Shown one piece after another: positions 43,639 through 52,795 of a stretch of 64,000 nt of DNA (position 1 is the first letter of the stretch; each line of letters opens with the position of its first letter). The position numbers and the translations under genes were made by a program. Source of the stretch: Pantoea coffeiphila (lineage in GTDB: Bacteria; Pseudomonadota; Gammaproteobacteria; Enterobacterales; Enterobacteriaceae); the NCBI RefSeq assembly GCF_016909495.1, contig NZ_JAFBFW010000003.1:372001-436000 (forward strand), in the 5' to 3' direction. The notes under the pieces are model-generated. The model searched no databases. It worked only from the letters and a program-made list of their open reading frames with translations, and was not told where the DNA came from.

Positions 43639-44949
43639 CTAACGATTCACCAGCCTGGCCGGCAAAGCCACCACCAGCAGTGAACTAAGCAACAAACAAA
43701 CCGCAAAAAACCACATCGCACCGCTGCTGCTGCCGGTCAAATCCAACGCCAGACCCATAATTGAATTACTCACCAGCCCGGCAATATTGGCCACCGAACA
43801 GGCCAGCGCAAATCCCGCCGCCGCCGCCGTACCCGTTAAAAAGGTCGCTGGCAGACTAAAGAACACCGGCACGGCACCAATAATCATCGCCTGCGCCAGT
43901 GAAAACAGCAGAACCGTTGCCAGCACGCTGTGCCCGGCAAACGTGCTGGCCGCCATCGCGCCCGCACCAATGATAAATGGCACAATAATGTGCCAGCGGC
44001 GCTCACGCATACGATCCGAACTGTAGCCAATCAGCAGCATCCCCACCAGGGCGGCCAGGCTCGGAACGGCCGTCAGATAGCCGATAGTACTGATACTGGT
44101 CACTCCGGCCTGTTTAATCAGCGTAGGCAACCAGAAACCCATGGCGTAGGCGCTTAGCAGAATCGAAAAATCGATGCCGCCAAGCATCAGTACACGGATA
44201 TTTAACAGCCCGTCGCGCAGTCGATGCTTACTCTCGCGGCCCTCCCGCTCATCGATTTCCAGATCCCGCTGAACGCATGCCTTCTCCTCCTGACTCAACC
44301 AGTTCGCCTGTGCCACGCTGTTGGGCAGCACCCACAGCGTCATCACACCCAGTAACACGCTGGGCAGCCCCTCGAGCAGGAACATCCACTGCCAGCCTCT
44401 CAGGCCATGAAGCTGGTCAAAGTGGGTCATAATCCAGCCCGACAGCGGTCCGCCAATCAGGCTGGATAGCGGCAGGCCAATCATAAATAGCGCGATGATG
44501 CGGCCGCGTCGCCACGATGGATACCAGCGGGTCAGATAAAACAGCACGCCCGGCAGGAATCCGGCCTCCGCGACCCCCAGGAAAAAACGCAGCGCGTAGA
44601 ACTGCGATGGTGTCTGTACCATCAGCGTGGCGGCAGAGAGTAACCCCCAGCTGATCATGATGCGGGCAATCCAAACGCTGGCCCCTACGCGCTGTAGGAT
44701 CAGGTTGCTGGGCACCTCAAACAGAATGTAGCCAACGAAAAATAACCCGGCACCCAGACCAAAGGCGGTTTCACTCAGCTGCAGGTCGTTGGCCATTTGT
44801 AGCTTGGCAAGGCCAATATTGATGCGGTCCAGATAGGCAGCCAGATAGCACAGGCATAAAAAAGGAATGAGTCGCCAGGTGATTTTACGGTATGCCGCAA
44901 TCGTTTGCGTTGCTGGCTGGATAGCCGGATGCACATCAGCATCAGTCAT
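43639..44949 (-). CDS. MFS transporter of the anion:cation symporter (ACS) family
   Basis: The 436-residue inner-membrane carrier starts at ATG 44949 after GGAGAG; the frame is open upstream but lacks a better start. It has 12 hydrophobic segments and the ACS marks LDRINIGLAKLQM in TM1, a GYILFEVPSNLILQRVGA segment and RFFLGVAEAGFLPGVLFYLTRWYP. Relatives import organic anions such as tartrate, hexuronates, 4-hydroxyphenylacetate or phthalate; the substrate here is unknown. A 6-1-6 Fur-type box lies 72 bp upstream, so iron-responsive expression and a ferric-siderophore-related or citrate-like substrate are possible. Confidence 0.88.
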   Translation of the reverse strand: MTDADVHPAIQPATQTIAAYRKITWRLIPFLCLCYLAAYLDRINIGLAKLQMANDLQLSETAFGLGAGLFFVGYILFEVPSNLILQRVGASVWIARIMISWGLLSAATLMVQTPSQFYALRFFLGVAEAGFLPGVLFYLTRWYPSWRRGRIIALFMIGLPLSSLIGGPLSGWIMTHFDQLHGLRGWQWMFLLEGLPSVLLGVMTLWVLPNSVAQANWLSQEEKACVQRDLEIDEREGRESKHRLRDGLLNIRVLMLGGIDFSILLSAYAMGFWLPTLIKQAGVTSISTIGYLTAVPSLAALVGMLLIGYSSDRMRERRWHIIVPFIIGAGAMAASTFAGHSVLATVLLFSLAQAMIIGAVPVFFSLPATFLTGTAAAAGFALACSVANIAGLVSNSIMGLALDLTGSSSGAMWFFAVCLLLSSLLVVALPARLVNR

Positions 44950-45303
44950 GGTTCTCTCCGGAATCTTAATGAAAGGCAGTGGGTAAAAGCGTACAAATTC
45001 TATCAGAGTTGGAACTTGGCGATAATCATTATCATTTAAAAGGGGCTTACAGGCCGGTATCTGCGTGACGGATCTCACGAGAGGCGGTGTTGTTTCGCAC
45101 GCAAAGTTTGAGTTGTTGGTCTCGTCGGTTTTTACATTAACTTGCCAGACTGGCTTTTAGCGCACCGGTGACGATAATCAATTTACAGGTTATCTGATGC
45201 TTTAAATCGGCAGCAGGATAGCTTTTTTCTGCACTGGCAACGAGAATACCCCCATACTCACCGGCGCGGCTGGTGAAAATGTTATGTGGAGAGAGGTAAC
45301 GCT
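44950..45303. other. Divergent intergenic region between the MFS and UPF0149 genes
   Basis: About 350 bp with no recognisable gene. It holds the Fur-type box at 45021 and presumably both promoters. Nothing else stands out. Confidence 0.6.
45021..45033. promoter_or_regulatory. Fur-type 6-1-6 box before the MFS gene
   Basis: GATAAT-C-ATTATC is a perfect 6-1-6 palindrome, identical to the core of the Fur consensus, and lies 72 bp upstream of the MFS start codon. Confidence 0.7.
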
Positions 45304-45861
45304 ATGCAACAGGGTCCCCTGACGGAAGAACAGCTGGAATGGCTGGATGATATTTTAATGAAATATTCTACCGACACTTCGCTGGTCGATGCCTCCGAAC
45401 TGGACGGCATGTTGACGGCCATCGTGTCTGCTCCGGTAGCGGTCCCACCTGCCGAATGGCTGCCGGCTATCTGGGGCGGAGAGGAGGAGATGCCTGACTG
45501 GGAATCTGAAGAGGAATTCCGTCGTTTCCACGATCTACTTTCCCAACATATGAATGATATTGTCGATCGCCTGAGCGGTTATCCTGACCAGTTCGAGCCG
45601 CTGTTTGGTATTAACACCGTTAACGGTGAAGATTACACGGTGGTAGAGGAATGGTGCTTTGGCTATATGAAAGGCGTTGATCTGGGAGACTGGTCTTCTT
45701 TACCGCCATCGCAGGAACCTTCTCTGCTGGTCATCGCTTTACACGGGCGTGAAGAGAACTTTGAACGGCTGGAAACGCTCACCGTTGAAGAGTATGAAAT
45801 CAGCGTTGAGGCCATTCGTCCTGCGGCCATCAGCCTGTATGTGAAGCAGCCACTGCACTAA
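45304..45861 (+). CDS. UPF0149 / YecA-YgfB family protein
   Basis: The 185-residue acidic protein starts at ATG 45304, after GGAGAGAGG. It shows the family pattern of the all-helical UPF0149 domain: ASELDGMLTAIVSAPVAVPPAEWLPAIWGG, a Glu-rich segment and WCFGYMKGVDL. YecA of E. coli adds a C-terminal SEC-C zinc motif that is missing here. The molecular function is unknown. It is alone, followed by a good hairpin terminator. Confidence 0.8.
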   Translation: MQQGPLTEEQLEWLDDILMKYSTDTSLVDASELDGMLTAIVSAPVAVPPAEWLPAIWGGEEEMPDWESEEEFRRFHDLLSQHMNDIVDRLSGYPDQFEPLFGINTVNGEDYTVVEEWCFGYMKGVDLGDWSSLPPSQEPSLLVIALHGREENFERLETLTVEEYEISVEAIRPAAISLYVKQPLH

Positions 45862-45880
45862 TTTTAAGAAAAAGACATTA

Positions 45881-45922
45881 CTAACTGCGCAACAGGTACG
45901 ACAAATCCTGTTACGCAGTTAG
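45881..45922. terminator. Long hairpin terminator after the UPF0149 gene
   Basis: CTAACTGCGCAACAGG pairs with CCTGTTACGCAGTTAG (15 of 16 pairs) around a 10-nt loop, followed by TTTATT. It can serve both the UPF0149 gene and the convergent SMR genes. Confidence 0.8.
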
Positions 45923-45976
45923 TTTATTGAACGTGTTTAATGTCCCGGGTGACCGAATAGTCAATTTATTTCTGAC

Positions 45977-46306
45977 TTACATGGTGGAGAAGGCATTCAT
46001 AATGACACCACCAGAAATAATCAGCAGCATGGCAAATATCGCGGGTAAATCGGGTTTCTGTTTGTATAAAATCATTGAGCAAAGCGTTACGCCCACAATA
46101 CCAAAGCCACACCAGAGTGAATAAGCCACTCCTACCGGGATTGTGCTCATTGCCCTGGTCAGTGCAAAATAACAAACGGCATAGGCAATAATAACCAAAA
46201 TAGAAGGTGCCAGTTTACTGAATCCGGAGGTTTTTTTTATCATTGAAGTGCCGGTTATTTCGGAACAGATCGATAATGCCAGCCATAAAAATCCCACGTT
46301 AGCCAT
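45977..46306 (-). CDS. SMR-family small multidrug/quaternary amine transporter (second of pair)
   Basis: The 109-residue protein has the four transmembrane helices of the small multidrug resistance family; the essential Glu in helix 1 is in LALSICSEITGTSMIKK. Relatives export quaternary amines and cations. It lies 11 bp after a second SMR gene, so the two may form a heterodimer of the MdtJI/EbrAB type. As the last gene in the choline-lyase cluster it may exchange choline, trimethylamine or similar amines. An AAGGGG site precedes ATG 46306. Confidence 0.88.
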   Translation of the reverse strand: MANVGFLWLALSICSEITGTSMIKKTSGFSKLAPSILVIIAYAVCYFALTRAMSTIPVGVAYSLWCGFGIVGVTLCSMILYKQKPDLPAIFAMLLIISGGVIMNAFSTM

Positions 46307-46317
46307 GATAATTCCCC

Positions 46318-46731
46318 TTAGTGTGTTGGTGAACTTTTTTCAGTGAGTTCAGAGGATAGAGGTGTTGTTTCTTCTGCATCTTCACTGCCCATGTGGGAAA
46401 ATAAATTCATAATAATGATGCCGCTGGCGATAACCAGCATGCCGATAATCGCTGCGGTATCGGGATGCTGGCCGTAAAACAGCATACCCAGCGTTGAAAC
46501 GGTTAAGATGCCGGTACCTGACCAGGTGGCGTAGGCCAGGCCAACCGGGATATCTTTTACCGCCCGCGACAGGGAGTAGTAGCAGATACAGTAGAGCACA
46601 ACGATAAGCCCCAGCAGCAGGGTTTTAGTCAGGCCTTCACTGTTATCAAACATTTTTAATGTTGAGGTTGCTGAAGTTTCGGAGACGATGACCAGCAGCA
46701 GCCATAGCCAGCATTTCTTTTTCGAAGACAT
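46318..46731 (-). CDS. SMR-family transporter with C-terminal extension (first of pair)
   Basis: The 137-residue protein has four transmembrane helices and the helix-1 Glu in LLVIVSETSATSTLKMF, followed by YYSLSRAVKDIPVGLAYATWSGTG. A hydrophilic tail of about 25 residues (EDAEETTPLSSELTEKSS) goes beyond the usual SMR length of about 105-110. It starts 38 bp after cutD and precedes the partner SMR gene by 11 bp. SMR pairs are known in other cut clusters, where a role in choline or amine transport is proposed. Confidence 0.88.
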   Translation of the reverse strand: MSSKKKCWLWLLLVIVSETSATSTLKMFDNSEGLTKTLLLGLIVVLYCICYYSLSRAVKDIPVGLAYATWSGTGILTVSTLGMLFYGQHPDTAAIIGMLVIASGIIIMNLFSHMGSEDAEETTPLSSELTEKSSPTH

Positions 46732-46769
46732 GGGTAAACTCCTGAGTGATATATTTAAAATATAAATAA

Positions 46770-47717
46770 TTAATGGCGAACTAAACGAATATCAAAATCA
46801 AAATTTTTAAATCTAGACTCCATGTAATTTAATTCTTCCGGTGTATATGAAGGATCGTTTAACACCGGATAGTCCATATCAAGTTTTTGATATTTGCTTT
46901 TACCAAGCTGGTGATAGGGAAGAATATCAATGCGGCGAATATTTCCGCGTCGGGAAAGTTTTTTTATATAATCAATTGCGGTGAGCACGGATTCTTCAGA
47001 GTCATTGTAACCCCGCACCAGTGGAATGCGGACAACGACATTGGCTCCTGAATCAACCAGCCATTCCAGATTTCGCTTAACACGTTCGTTGCCCATGCCG
47101 AACAGTGTTTTATGGTTCGCGCTATCCATTTCTTTCAGATCGAATAAAAACGTGTCCGTAACGGCTGCCAGTTTTTTATAATTTTCCAGCGGCGTTGTTC
47201 CCTGCGTTTCTACTGCCGTATTGATCATGACTTTTTTGCATTCGCTAAACAGCGCAACCGCGAAATCCGTTTGCAGGCTCATTTCACCGCCGCCGATAGT
47301 GACGCCACCGCCAGAAGAGGTATAGAAAAAGTAGTCCTGCATTATCACTTCCATCAGTTCACTGACGGTGTAATCTTTACCGACGATGCTGATCGCATCC
47401 TGGGTGCAGATTTCTTCGCATTTCCGGCAGCCGCTACAGCCCGCTTCCCTGTTGATGAAATGTTTTAAGCTGCCGTTGATATTGGCCCGGTAGTGGGTAC
47501 CCGAAGGACACACGCTGACGCAGTCACCGCAGTTAATACATTTATCGTGGGAGTACATCACCTGAAAGTTGCCGTTCAGGCCTTCCGGGTTTGAGCACCA
47601 GGGACAGCTGATATTGCAACCTTTGAAAAAAATCAGCGTGCGAATGCCATCTCCATCATAAATGGAGTATTTTTGGATATTGAAAATCCGCCCCGTTAGT
47701 TCCTTAGTGGTCATCAT
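46770..47717 (-). CDS. cutD: Glycyl-radical-enzyme activase CutD (radical SAM)
   Basis: CutD makes the glycyl radical on CutC using S-adenosylmethionine. The 315-residue protein has the radical SAM motif GCNISCPWC (C-x3-C-x2-C, near residues 33-41), then two ferredoxin-type clusters (CINCGDCVSVCP and CSGCRKCEEICT) and GGGEMSLQTDF in the SAM-binding region. This two-cluster insert is typical of activases for CutC/glycerol-dehydratase-type enzymes. It lies 59 bp after cutC on the same strand, and its codons look more AT-rich than the backbone genes. Confidence 0.93.
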   Translation of the reverse strand: MMTTKELTGRIFNIQKYSIYDGDGIRTLIFFKGCNISCPWCSNPEGLNGNFQVMYSHDKCINCGDCVSVCPSGTHYRANINGSLKHFINREAGCSGCRKCEEICTQDAISIVGKDYTVSELMEVIMQDYFFYTSSGGGVTIGGGEMSLQTDFAVALFSECKKVMINTAVETQGTTPLENYKKLAAVTDTFLFDLKEMDSANHKTLFGMGNERVKRNLEWLVDSGANVVVRIPLVRGYNDSEESVLTAIDYIKKLSRRGNIRRIDILPYHQLGKSKYQKLDMDYPVLNDPSYTPEELNYMESRFKNFDFDIRLVRH

Positions 47718-47776
47718 TTCTACCTCATGAATCTGTGTGAACGTCCCTGTTCATCGTTCTTCCCTGTGGATTACCC

Positions 47777-50254
47777 TCAGAATCCGTCAATTACCGTACG
47801 GCTGATAATTTCATCCTGAACCTCTTTGCACAGCTCAACGAAGTAGGCGCTGTATCCCGCCACGCGCACAATCAGGTCGCGATATTTTTCGGGCTCCTGC
47901 TGGGCTTTTTTCAATACTTCGTTGTCGACATAGCTGAACTGCATCTGGCCATTGCCCATAATTGAGGCGGTGCGCAGCAGCGTGATCAGACCGATGCGGC
48001 CTTCAGGCGTGTCGAGCAGCCCTTTCAGGAACTTGAAGTTGTGCACCATGCCAATGTTCATGGTTTCCACGTTCATTTTGCTGACCGATTTGATGATTGC
48101 CGTTGGCCCCTGTTTGTCAGCGCCCTGGGTTGGGCTGATCCCATCTGACAACGGCATCCATGCCAGGCGGCCGTTAGGTGTGGCATTGGTCAGTTCACCA
48201 ATTGGCGTGTTGTTAGAAATCGACAATGTGCCGTGGCTGAGGGTGGAGTAGAGCATGTCGTATTTGCGGCACTCTTTCTCGGTCCATTCGGTAATGTCGG
48301 CGGCGTACTGATCAACGTAGTTATCATCATTGCCGTATTTCGGCGCGTTCAGACAGTCGCGGCGCATTGCCTCGTAGCCTTCGAAGTTGGCCAGCAGCGC
48401 ATCACGCAGCTGTTCCAGCGTGTATTTTTTGTCTTCGTAAACCAGCTTGCGGATGGCCGCCATTGAGTCAACGTAGGTCGCCAGCCCGGAGAAGATCAGG
48501 CCCGGACCGTGGTTGATCATTGCGCCGCCTGCGGCAACGTCTTTACCGCTTTCCATACAGCCCTCGACCAGCAGGGACATCAGCGGTTTTGGTGCCACGT
48601 CACGGTGTACGCGCTGGCTGATAACGGTGCCGATAGCCGACAGGCGAACAATATGCTCAACCTGCTTTTTGACCGCAGCGTCAAACTGTTCGAAGGTTCG
48701 CAATTCACGCAGATCGCCGGTATCCAGGCCCTGATGACTGTCAAACAGCACCATACGCCCACGGTTCAGTACAAATTCAATCGCCATTGGCCACTGGGTA
48801 TAGCCGGTGGAGGTCCACTGATAGATACGACCCGATTTCTGCGGTTCCACGCAGCCCATCAGGCAGTAATCACGCGCATCGTCGAAATCAAAACCTTTGC
48901 GCAGCATCATGCGAATATGCGAGTCATCGAAGTGACAGGCCGGGAAGCCCATTCCTGCTTTCACCACATCGACAATTTTTTCCATGTATTTTTGCGGTGA
49001 CTGGTTGTGAATACGGCATGCCAGCGACGGCTGGTATACCTTCACGAAGCGGACCGCATCCATAATCAGGTAGGTCAGGTCGTTACAGGCATCGCCGCCC
49101 GTGCGTTTCTGGCCACCGACCGTGAGGTTGATAAAGGGCTGATAGCCGGCAAAGTACTTCGCGCCTGATTCGCTGGACATCCACATCAGCTCAGCACATT
49201 TGATGATGAAGGCCTCCATCATTTCCAGTGCGGTCTCCTCGGTGAGGCGGCCTTCACGGATATCGGCTTCATACATCGGGTAACAATATTGATCGACGCG
49301 GCCCAGAGACAGACCGGTCTGGTTTTCTTCAACTTCAAACAGCGATTCGACGGTCCAGATACTTTGCAGCGCTTCCTGCAGCGTTTTTGGCGGATTAGCC
49401 GGTACGTTTTCGTTAACCTGTGCAATGTTCAGCAGCTCGGCTTTACGCTGCGGTTCTTTCTCCGCCGCCGCCAGTTCGCGGGCGCGTGCTGCGATACGCT
49501 TAGCGTAGTTAACCACGCCGGTGCAGGTTTCAATTGCCGCTTTGTAGAAGTAAATCCGGTCTATATCTCCCGGGTTTTCCATGCTCAGTGCCGCCAGATG
49601 GGCTTCGGCATCGGCTTTAATTCCGTTCATCCCTTTGGTAAACAGCAGTACGTCGTAGCCAGGGCAGGTATCGCCGCCGCCGTTAATCTGGTGATACGAG
49701 AGATCGCTGACGAAGGTTTCACCGCTGAAAGCCCACACGCCGGCTTCGCGATACTGTGCTTCACAGATTTCATCCAGCGAACGGCCTTCCCAGAAGGGAA
49801 CGATTTCTTCACGGATAGTTTTTTTATCTTCTTCGCTGATGACGAAAGGGTCCTGTGGACGTGTACCCATCGTATCCAGTTCATCCCGCACCCAGCGCCA
49901 GGCGATGTCCGGTGAGAACGCCCCCGCCCGGGGCTTGCCGCAAGGATGGCCCACGATCAGTTCCTGGTCCTGAATCAGGATTGGTGCCGTTTCACAGGCG
50001 TGGCGGAAGGCTTTTGCTCGCAGCAGGATAACAGGCAGGCCGGGATTGTTTTTTACCACCTCGGTAAACGCTAAAGCGCGGTAAATTGAAACGCTTGGAC
50101 GGGCTTCAAGGTAGTGCTGACGAAGATATTGCAGTCGCGGTGACAGCCCTTCAGTCACGCCGTTTTCATGCTGAGTGGCAGGAATATCTGTGGCGCTGAA
50201 GCTTTTCTTCGGCACATTGTTATGTACGGGAGTCGCTAAAGTATCATGTTCCAT
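47777..50254 (-). CDS. cutC: Choline trimethylamine-lyase CutC (glycyl radical enzyme)
   Basis: CutC splits choline into trimethylamine and acetaldehyde under anaerobic conditions. The 825-residue chain aligns over nearly all its length with my memory of the Desulfovibrio enzyme. Expected residues are Asp195 in GGGD (choline-binding Asp216), Tyr187, the catalytic Cys468 and Glu470 in GCVEP, Tyr485 in TGYTQ and the radical Gly800 in VAGYSAYF. The choline-specific Asp/Tyr separate it from glycerol or propanediol dehydratases. The length matches short (type I) CutC and not the N-terminally extended form of many Enterobacterales. It follows an aldehyde dehydrogenase gene and precedes cutD. Confidence 0.93.
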   Translation of the reverse strand: MEHDTLATPVHNNVPKKSFSATDIPATQHENGVTEGLSPRLQYLRQHYLEARPSVSIYRALAFTEVVKNNPGLPVILLRAKAFRHACETAPILIQDQELIVGHPCGKPRAGAFSPDIAWRWVRDELDTMGTRPQDPFVISEEDKKTIREEIVPFWEGRSLDEICEAQYREAGVWAFSGETFVSDLSYHQINGGGDTCPGYDVLLFTKGMNGIKADAEAHLAALSMENPGDIDRIYFYKAAIETCTGVVNYAKRIAARARELAAAEKEPQRKAELLNIAQVNENVPANPPKTLQEALQSIWTVESLFEVEENQTGLSLGRVDQYCYPMYEADIREGRLTEETALEMMEAFIIKCAELMWMSSESGAKYFAGYQPFINLTVGGQKRTGGDACNDLTYLIMDAVRFVKVYQPSLACRIHNQSPQKYMEKIVDVVKAGMGFPACHFDDSHIRMMLRKGFDFDDARDYCLMGCVEPQKSGRIYQWTSTGYTQWPMAIEFVLNRGRMVLFDSHQGLDTGDLRELRTFEQFDAAVKKQVEHIVRLSAIGTVISQRVHRDVAPKPLMSLLVEGCMESGKDVAAGGAMINHGPGLIFSGLATYVDSMAAIRKLVYEDKKYTLEQLRDALLANFEGYEAMRRDCLNAPKYGNDDNYVDQYAADITEWTEKECRKYDMLYSTLSHGTLSISNNTPIGELTNATPNGRLAWMPLSDGISPTQGADKQGPTAIIKSVSKMNVETMNIGMVHNFKFLKGLLDTPEGRIGLITLLRTASIMGNGQMQFSYVDNEVLKKAQQEPEKYRDLIVRVAGYSAYFVELCKEVQDEIISRTVIDGF

Positions 50255-50295
50255 ATTACTCTCCTGAATCTATTCCAGTCGTTCTTAATACGGGT

Positions 50296-50341
50296 GCGAG
50301 CTGTGCTCGCGGTGACGGCCACCTGTGGAAGAGGTGGCCGT
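50296..50341. repeat. Two adjacent hairpins between the aldehyde dehydrogenase gene and cutC
   Basis: GCGAGC-TGT-GCTCGC (50296-50310) and ACGGCCACCT-N7-AGGTGGCCGT (50315-50341) are perfect stems in the 153-bp gap. No T-tract follows in either direction. They may stabilise or process the cut transcript so that cutC is produced at a different level from the first gene. Confidence 0.65.
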
Positions 50342-50407
50342 TGTCCAGAGTGTGGTTATTGATGGAGCACCGTTATTACCGGGCCATACTCATGGCCAGA
50401 GAAACGG

Positions 50408-51781
50408 CTACTGGCGCAGGTCTTCAATCGATCGAACACCAAATCCGACTTTGCGAATATTGACCAGGTTCATCGGCCCGACGTTATCAGACGTTGAACC
50501 ACCGCCAATGGCACCGCAACCCAGCGTCAGCGCCGGAGTGAGGTTAGTGGTGGCCCCAATGGCCCCCAGCGCTGCCGGAGTATTAATCAAAATACGATGG
50601 ACGGGTTTTTCCAGACTGAACTGGCGGATAACTTCCTGATTCCGCGTATGAAGCACCAGCGTGTGGCCGAGCCCTTCGTTGTTTAACAACTCCACGACTC
50701 GATCGCAGGCCGATTTCCAGTCATCTTCGACGTACAGTCCCAGTACCGGGCACAGTTTTTCGCGCGAGAAAGGATTTTGTTTTGAAACAATGGTTTGTAC
50801 AGAGACAAGTACGCGAGTATTGGTTGGAACGCTAAAGCCGGCCATCTGGCTGACGGTCAGTGCAGTTTTCCCCACCGTTTCCGGGTTGATGGTGTTGTTG
50901 GCACGCATCAGTAGGGCGGAAATTTTCGCGCTCTCCTCTTCATTCATGAAGTATGCACCCTGCGTTTTCAGCTCGCGTTGAGTCTCTTCCCAGATGCAGC
51001 GTTCAACGATAATCGACTGTTCGGAAGCACAGATAACCCCGTTATCGAAGGTTTTACTGGTAATGATGTCTTTCACCGCCTGGTGGACGTCTGCCGTACG
51101 TTCGATAAATGCGGGGCCGTTACCCGGACCGCCGCTAATCGTTGGCGTGCCGGATGCATAGGCAGCTCGTACCATGCCTTCACCGCCCGTAGCCAGAATG
51201 AGGGAGACGTCTTTACTGTGCATCAGTTCCTGCGTTGCTTGCAGGGTCAGTTCGGTAATGCCGCTAACGATGCCCGCCGGTGCTCCTGCGGCTTCAGCGG
51301 CCTTTCTTACAACGTCGATAGCTTTCCAGCTGCATTCACGTGCACCGGGATGCGGGGAGAAAACGATGGCGTTGCCGGATTTCAACGCGATGATGCTTTT
51401 ATAGAAGATGGTAGATGTGGGGTTAGTGGAAGGGACCAGAGCGCAAATCACGCCTAAAGGCACGCCCACATCCATCACTTTTTTTTCGTTATCTTCGTGG
51501 ATAATTCCCACGGTTTTCATGTCTTTAATTGATTCATAAAGGAAGGTTGATGCAAAGGTATTTTTAAGTACCTTATCCTGCCAGTTGCCAAAGCCGGTCT
51601 CTTCACAGGCCAGTTTTGCCAGCGGTTCGGCCTGGGCAGCTGCTTCTTTGGCAACGTTTTTTACGATGGCATCAATTTGCTGCTGTGAAAATGTGGCCAG
51701 AACCGCCTGCGCTTTCTTAGCATTACGTACCAGATCCCGCGCGTTCTGCCGGGAGAGTAAATCCTTATCCATTGTCATCAT
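50408..51781 (-). CDS. CoA-acylating acetaldehyde dehydrogenase of the cut cluster (CutB/EutE-like)
   Basis: The 457-residue enzyme should convert acetaldehyde released by CutC to acetyl-CoA with NAD+. The catalytic Cys lies in the family motif DNGVICASEQS; other marks are GVICALVPSTNPTST, LILATGGEGMVRAAY and PFSREKLCPVLGLY. Tandem start codons at 51781 and 51778 follow AAGGA. The N-terminus starts directly in the catalytic fold, with no clear encapsulation-peptide extension, in keeping with the lack of shell genes nearby. It is the first gene of the cut transcript. Confidence 0.9.
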   Translation of the reverse strand: MMTMDKDLLSRQNARDLVRNAKKAQAVLATFSQQQIDAIVKNVAKEAAAQAEPLAKLACEETGFGNWQDKVLKNTFASTFLYESIKDMKTVGIIHEDNEKKVMDVGVPLGVICALVPSTNPTSTIFYKSIIALKSGNAIVFSPHPGARECSWKAIDVVRKAAEAAGAPAGIVSGITELTLQATQELMHSKDVSLILATGGEGMVRAAYASGTPTISGGPGNGPAFIERTADVHQAVKDIITSKTFDNGVICASEQSIIVERCIWEETQRELKTQGAYFMNEEESAKISALLMRANNTINPETVGKTALTVSQMAGFSVPTNTRVLVSVQTIVSKQNPFSREKLCPVLGLYVEDDWKSACDRVVELLNNEGLGHTLVLHTRNQEVIRQFSLEKPVHRILINTPAALGAIGATTNLTPALTLGCGAIGGGSTSDNVGPMNLVNIRKVGFGVRSIEDLRQ

Positions 51782-52276
51782 CAGTTATCCTTAATCAGGG
51801 TCAATAAAGAAAACCAGGCGCATCAAATTGTTGCTTTGAGGCGATGAGTTCACTATCGCCGATACGCGGTTGAACTTGTGCTGAACAACAGCAATAAGAA
51901 CACCGACTACATCGTGATTAAAATGCGTAACGAATGCTCTTAAGCTCACTATATCCCTGAATATGGAAATCAAAATTTAAATTCAGATTGTTGAGGTTTT
52001 TAGTTTTTTCATCTGATATTTAGCGTTACTAAGCCCTGTATTTACTTGTCTGTGCTGGTTTTTACTGTGGCTGTGGTTGATTAAGCATGCCTGATTTCCA
52101 GGTTATTCGCAGGCGTGTCACTTTGTTAGCCCGATGCTAATGGTTTGAATATGAGTAAAGACAACCCCACATAAAACTGTGGCATGCTTCATATTTCACT
52201 GGGTTTTTTAGCGTAGCGCTAAATACATAACGTGCTGTTTTTCAGCCTTGCGGATAGGACGGTGGCGTTATTAAAG
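51782..52276. other. Intergenic region upstream of the cut cluster
   Basis: About 495 bp, AT-rich, without a convincing gene; a 60-codon minus-strand frame at 51791-51973 shows nothing recognisable. The cut promoter must lie here. No perfect FNR or CRP site was found by eye. A TTTAGCG-TAG-CGCTAAA hairpin lies at 52207-52223. Confidence 0.5.
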
Positions 52277-52795
52277 TTAATTGAAAGTGCTGCCGGATTT
52301 TAGGGTGCAGATATATAAAGGTGAGTTGATTGAGCTGAATAACACGGTTTTGCTGCTTAGCCTGCGTGCATTCAGAAACAGACCATCGCGACTGTCTGAC
52401 ATCTCGCGCATGAAATAGTCGAAGATGATATCGGGCGACCTGTCTATCGAAGAGGCGCTCGCCTGCCACTGATTAATCATGTAGTGATTTTCCGCCGCTG
52501 AGACGTGCCTGACACTGTAGGTAAATTTGACGTAGCGCTGAAGATAGAGAGAGCCTTCATCCGAATCGGTATAGCCCTCCACGACCATGGAGCCTTTCCC
52601 ACTCGGGCCGAAGTTGAAGTGAACCGAACCGTTCACGTTTTCCTTATCCATATTTTCAAATCGCATGATGACCCGCGACGAGCAGTCAATTTGCGTTGAG
52701 GCCTGCTGCGGTAGCAAACGGCAGCCGGTAAATACCGCCGTTGCGCTAAATATCATCAGCGAAACGGCAAAAAAAGATCTGGGATACATCTTCAT
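52277..52795 (-). CDS. FidL-like membrane-anchored protein
   Basis: The 172-residue protein is read from ATG 52795, which overlaps the stop of the regulator gene by 4 bp (ATGA). It begins with a hydrophobic signal or anchor ending in a possible lipobox (AVFTGC). The rest, with VIMRFENMDKENVNGSVHFNF and the repeated aromatic-basic patches, resembles in layout the FidL proteins encoded next to MarT-type regulators in Salmonella. The function of FidL is unknown; a role in sensing or stabilising the partner regulator is inferred. The assignment rests mostly on context. Confidence 0.6.
   Translation of the reverse strand: MKMYPRSFFAVSLMIFSATAVFTGCRLLPQQASTQIDCSSRVIMRFENMDKENVNGSVHFNFGPSGKGSMVVEGYTDSDEGSLYLQRYVKFTYSVRHVSAAENHYMINQWQASASSIDRSPDIIFDYFMREMSDSRDGLFLNARRLSSKTVLFSSINSPLYICTLKSGSTFN

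Noticed and set aside
47777-50254. Pyruvate formate-lyase or glycerol/propanediol dehydratase call for the glycyl radical enzyme
   Set aside because: The GGGD Asp and nearby Tyr that bind choline in CutC are present, GCVEP replaces the double-Cys of PFL, and the SMR/aldehyde dehydrogenase context fits cut.
51791-51973. 60-codon minus-strand frame upstream of the cut cluster
   Set aside because: No convincing ribosome-binding site or family resemblance; a leader peptide is possible but unsupported.
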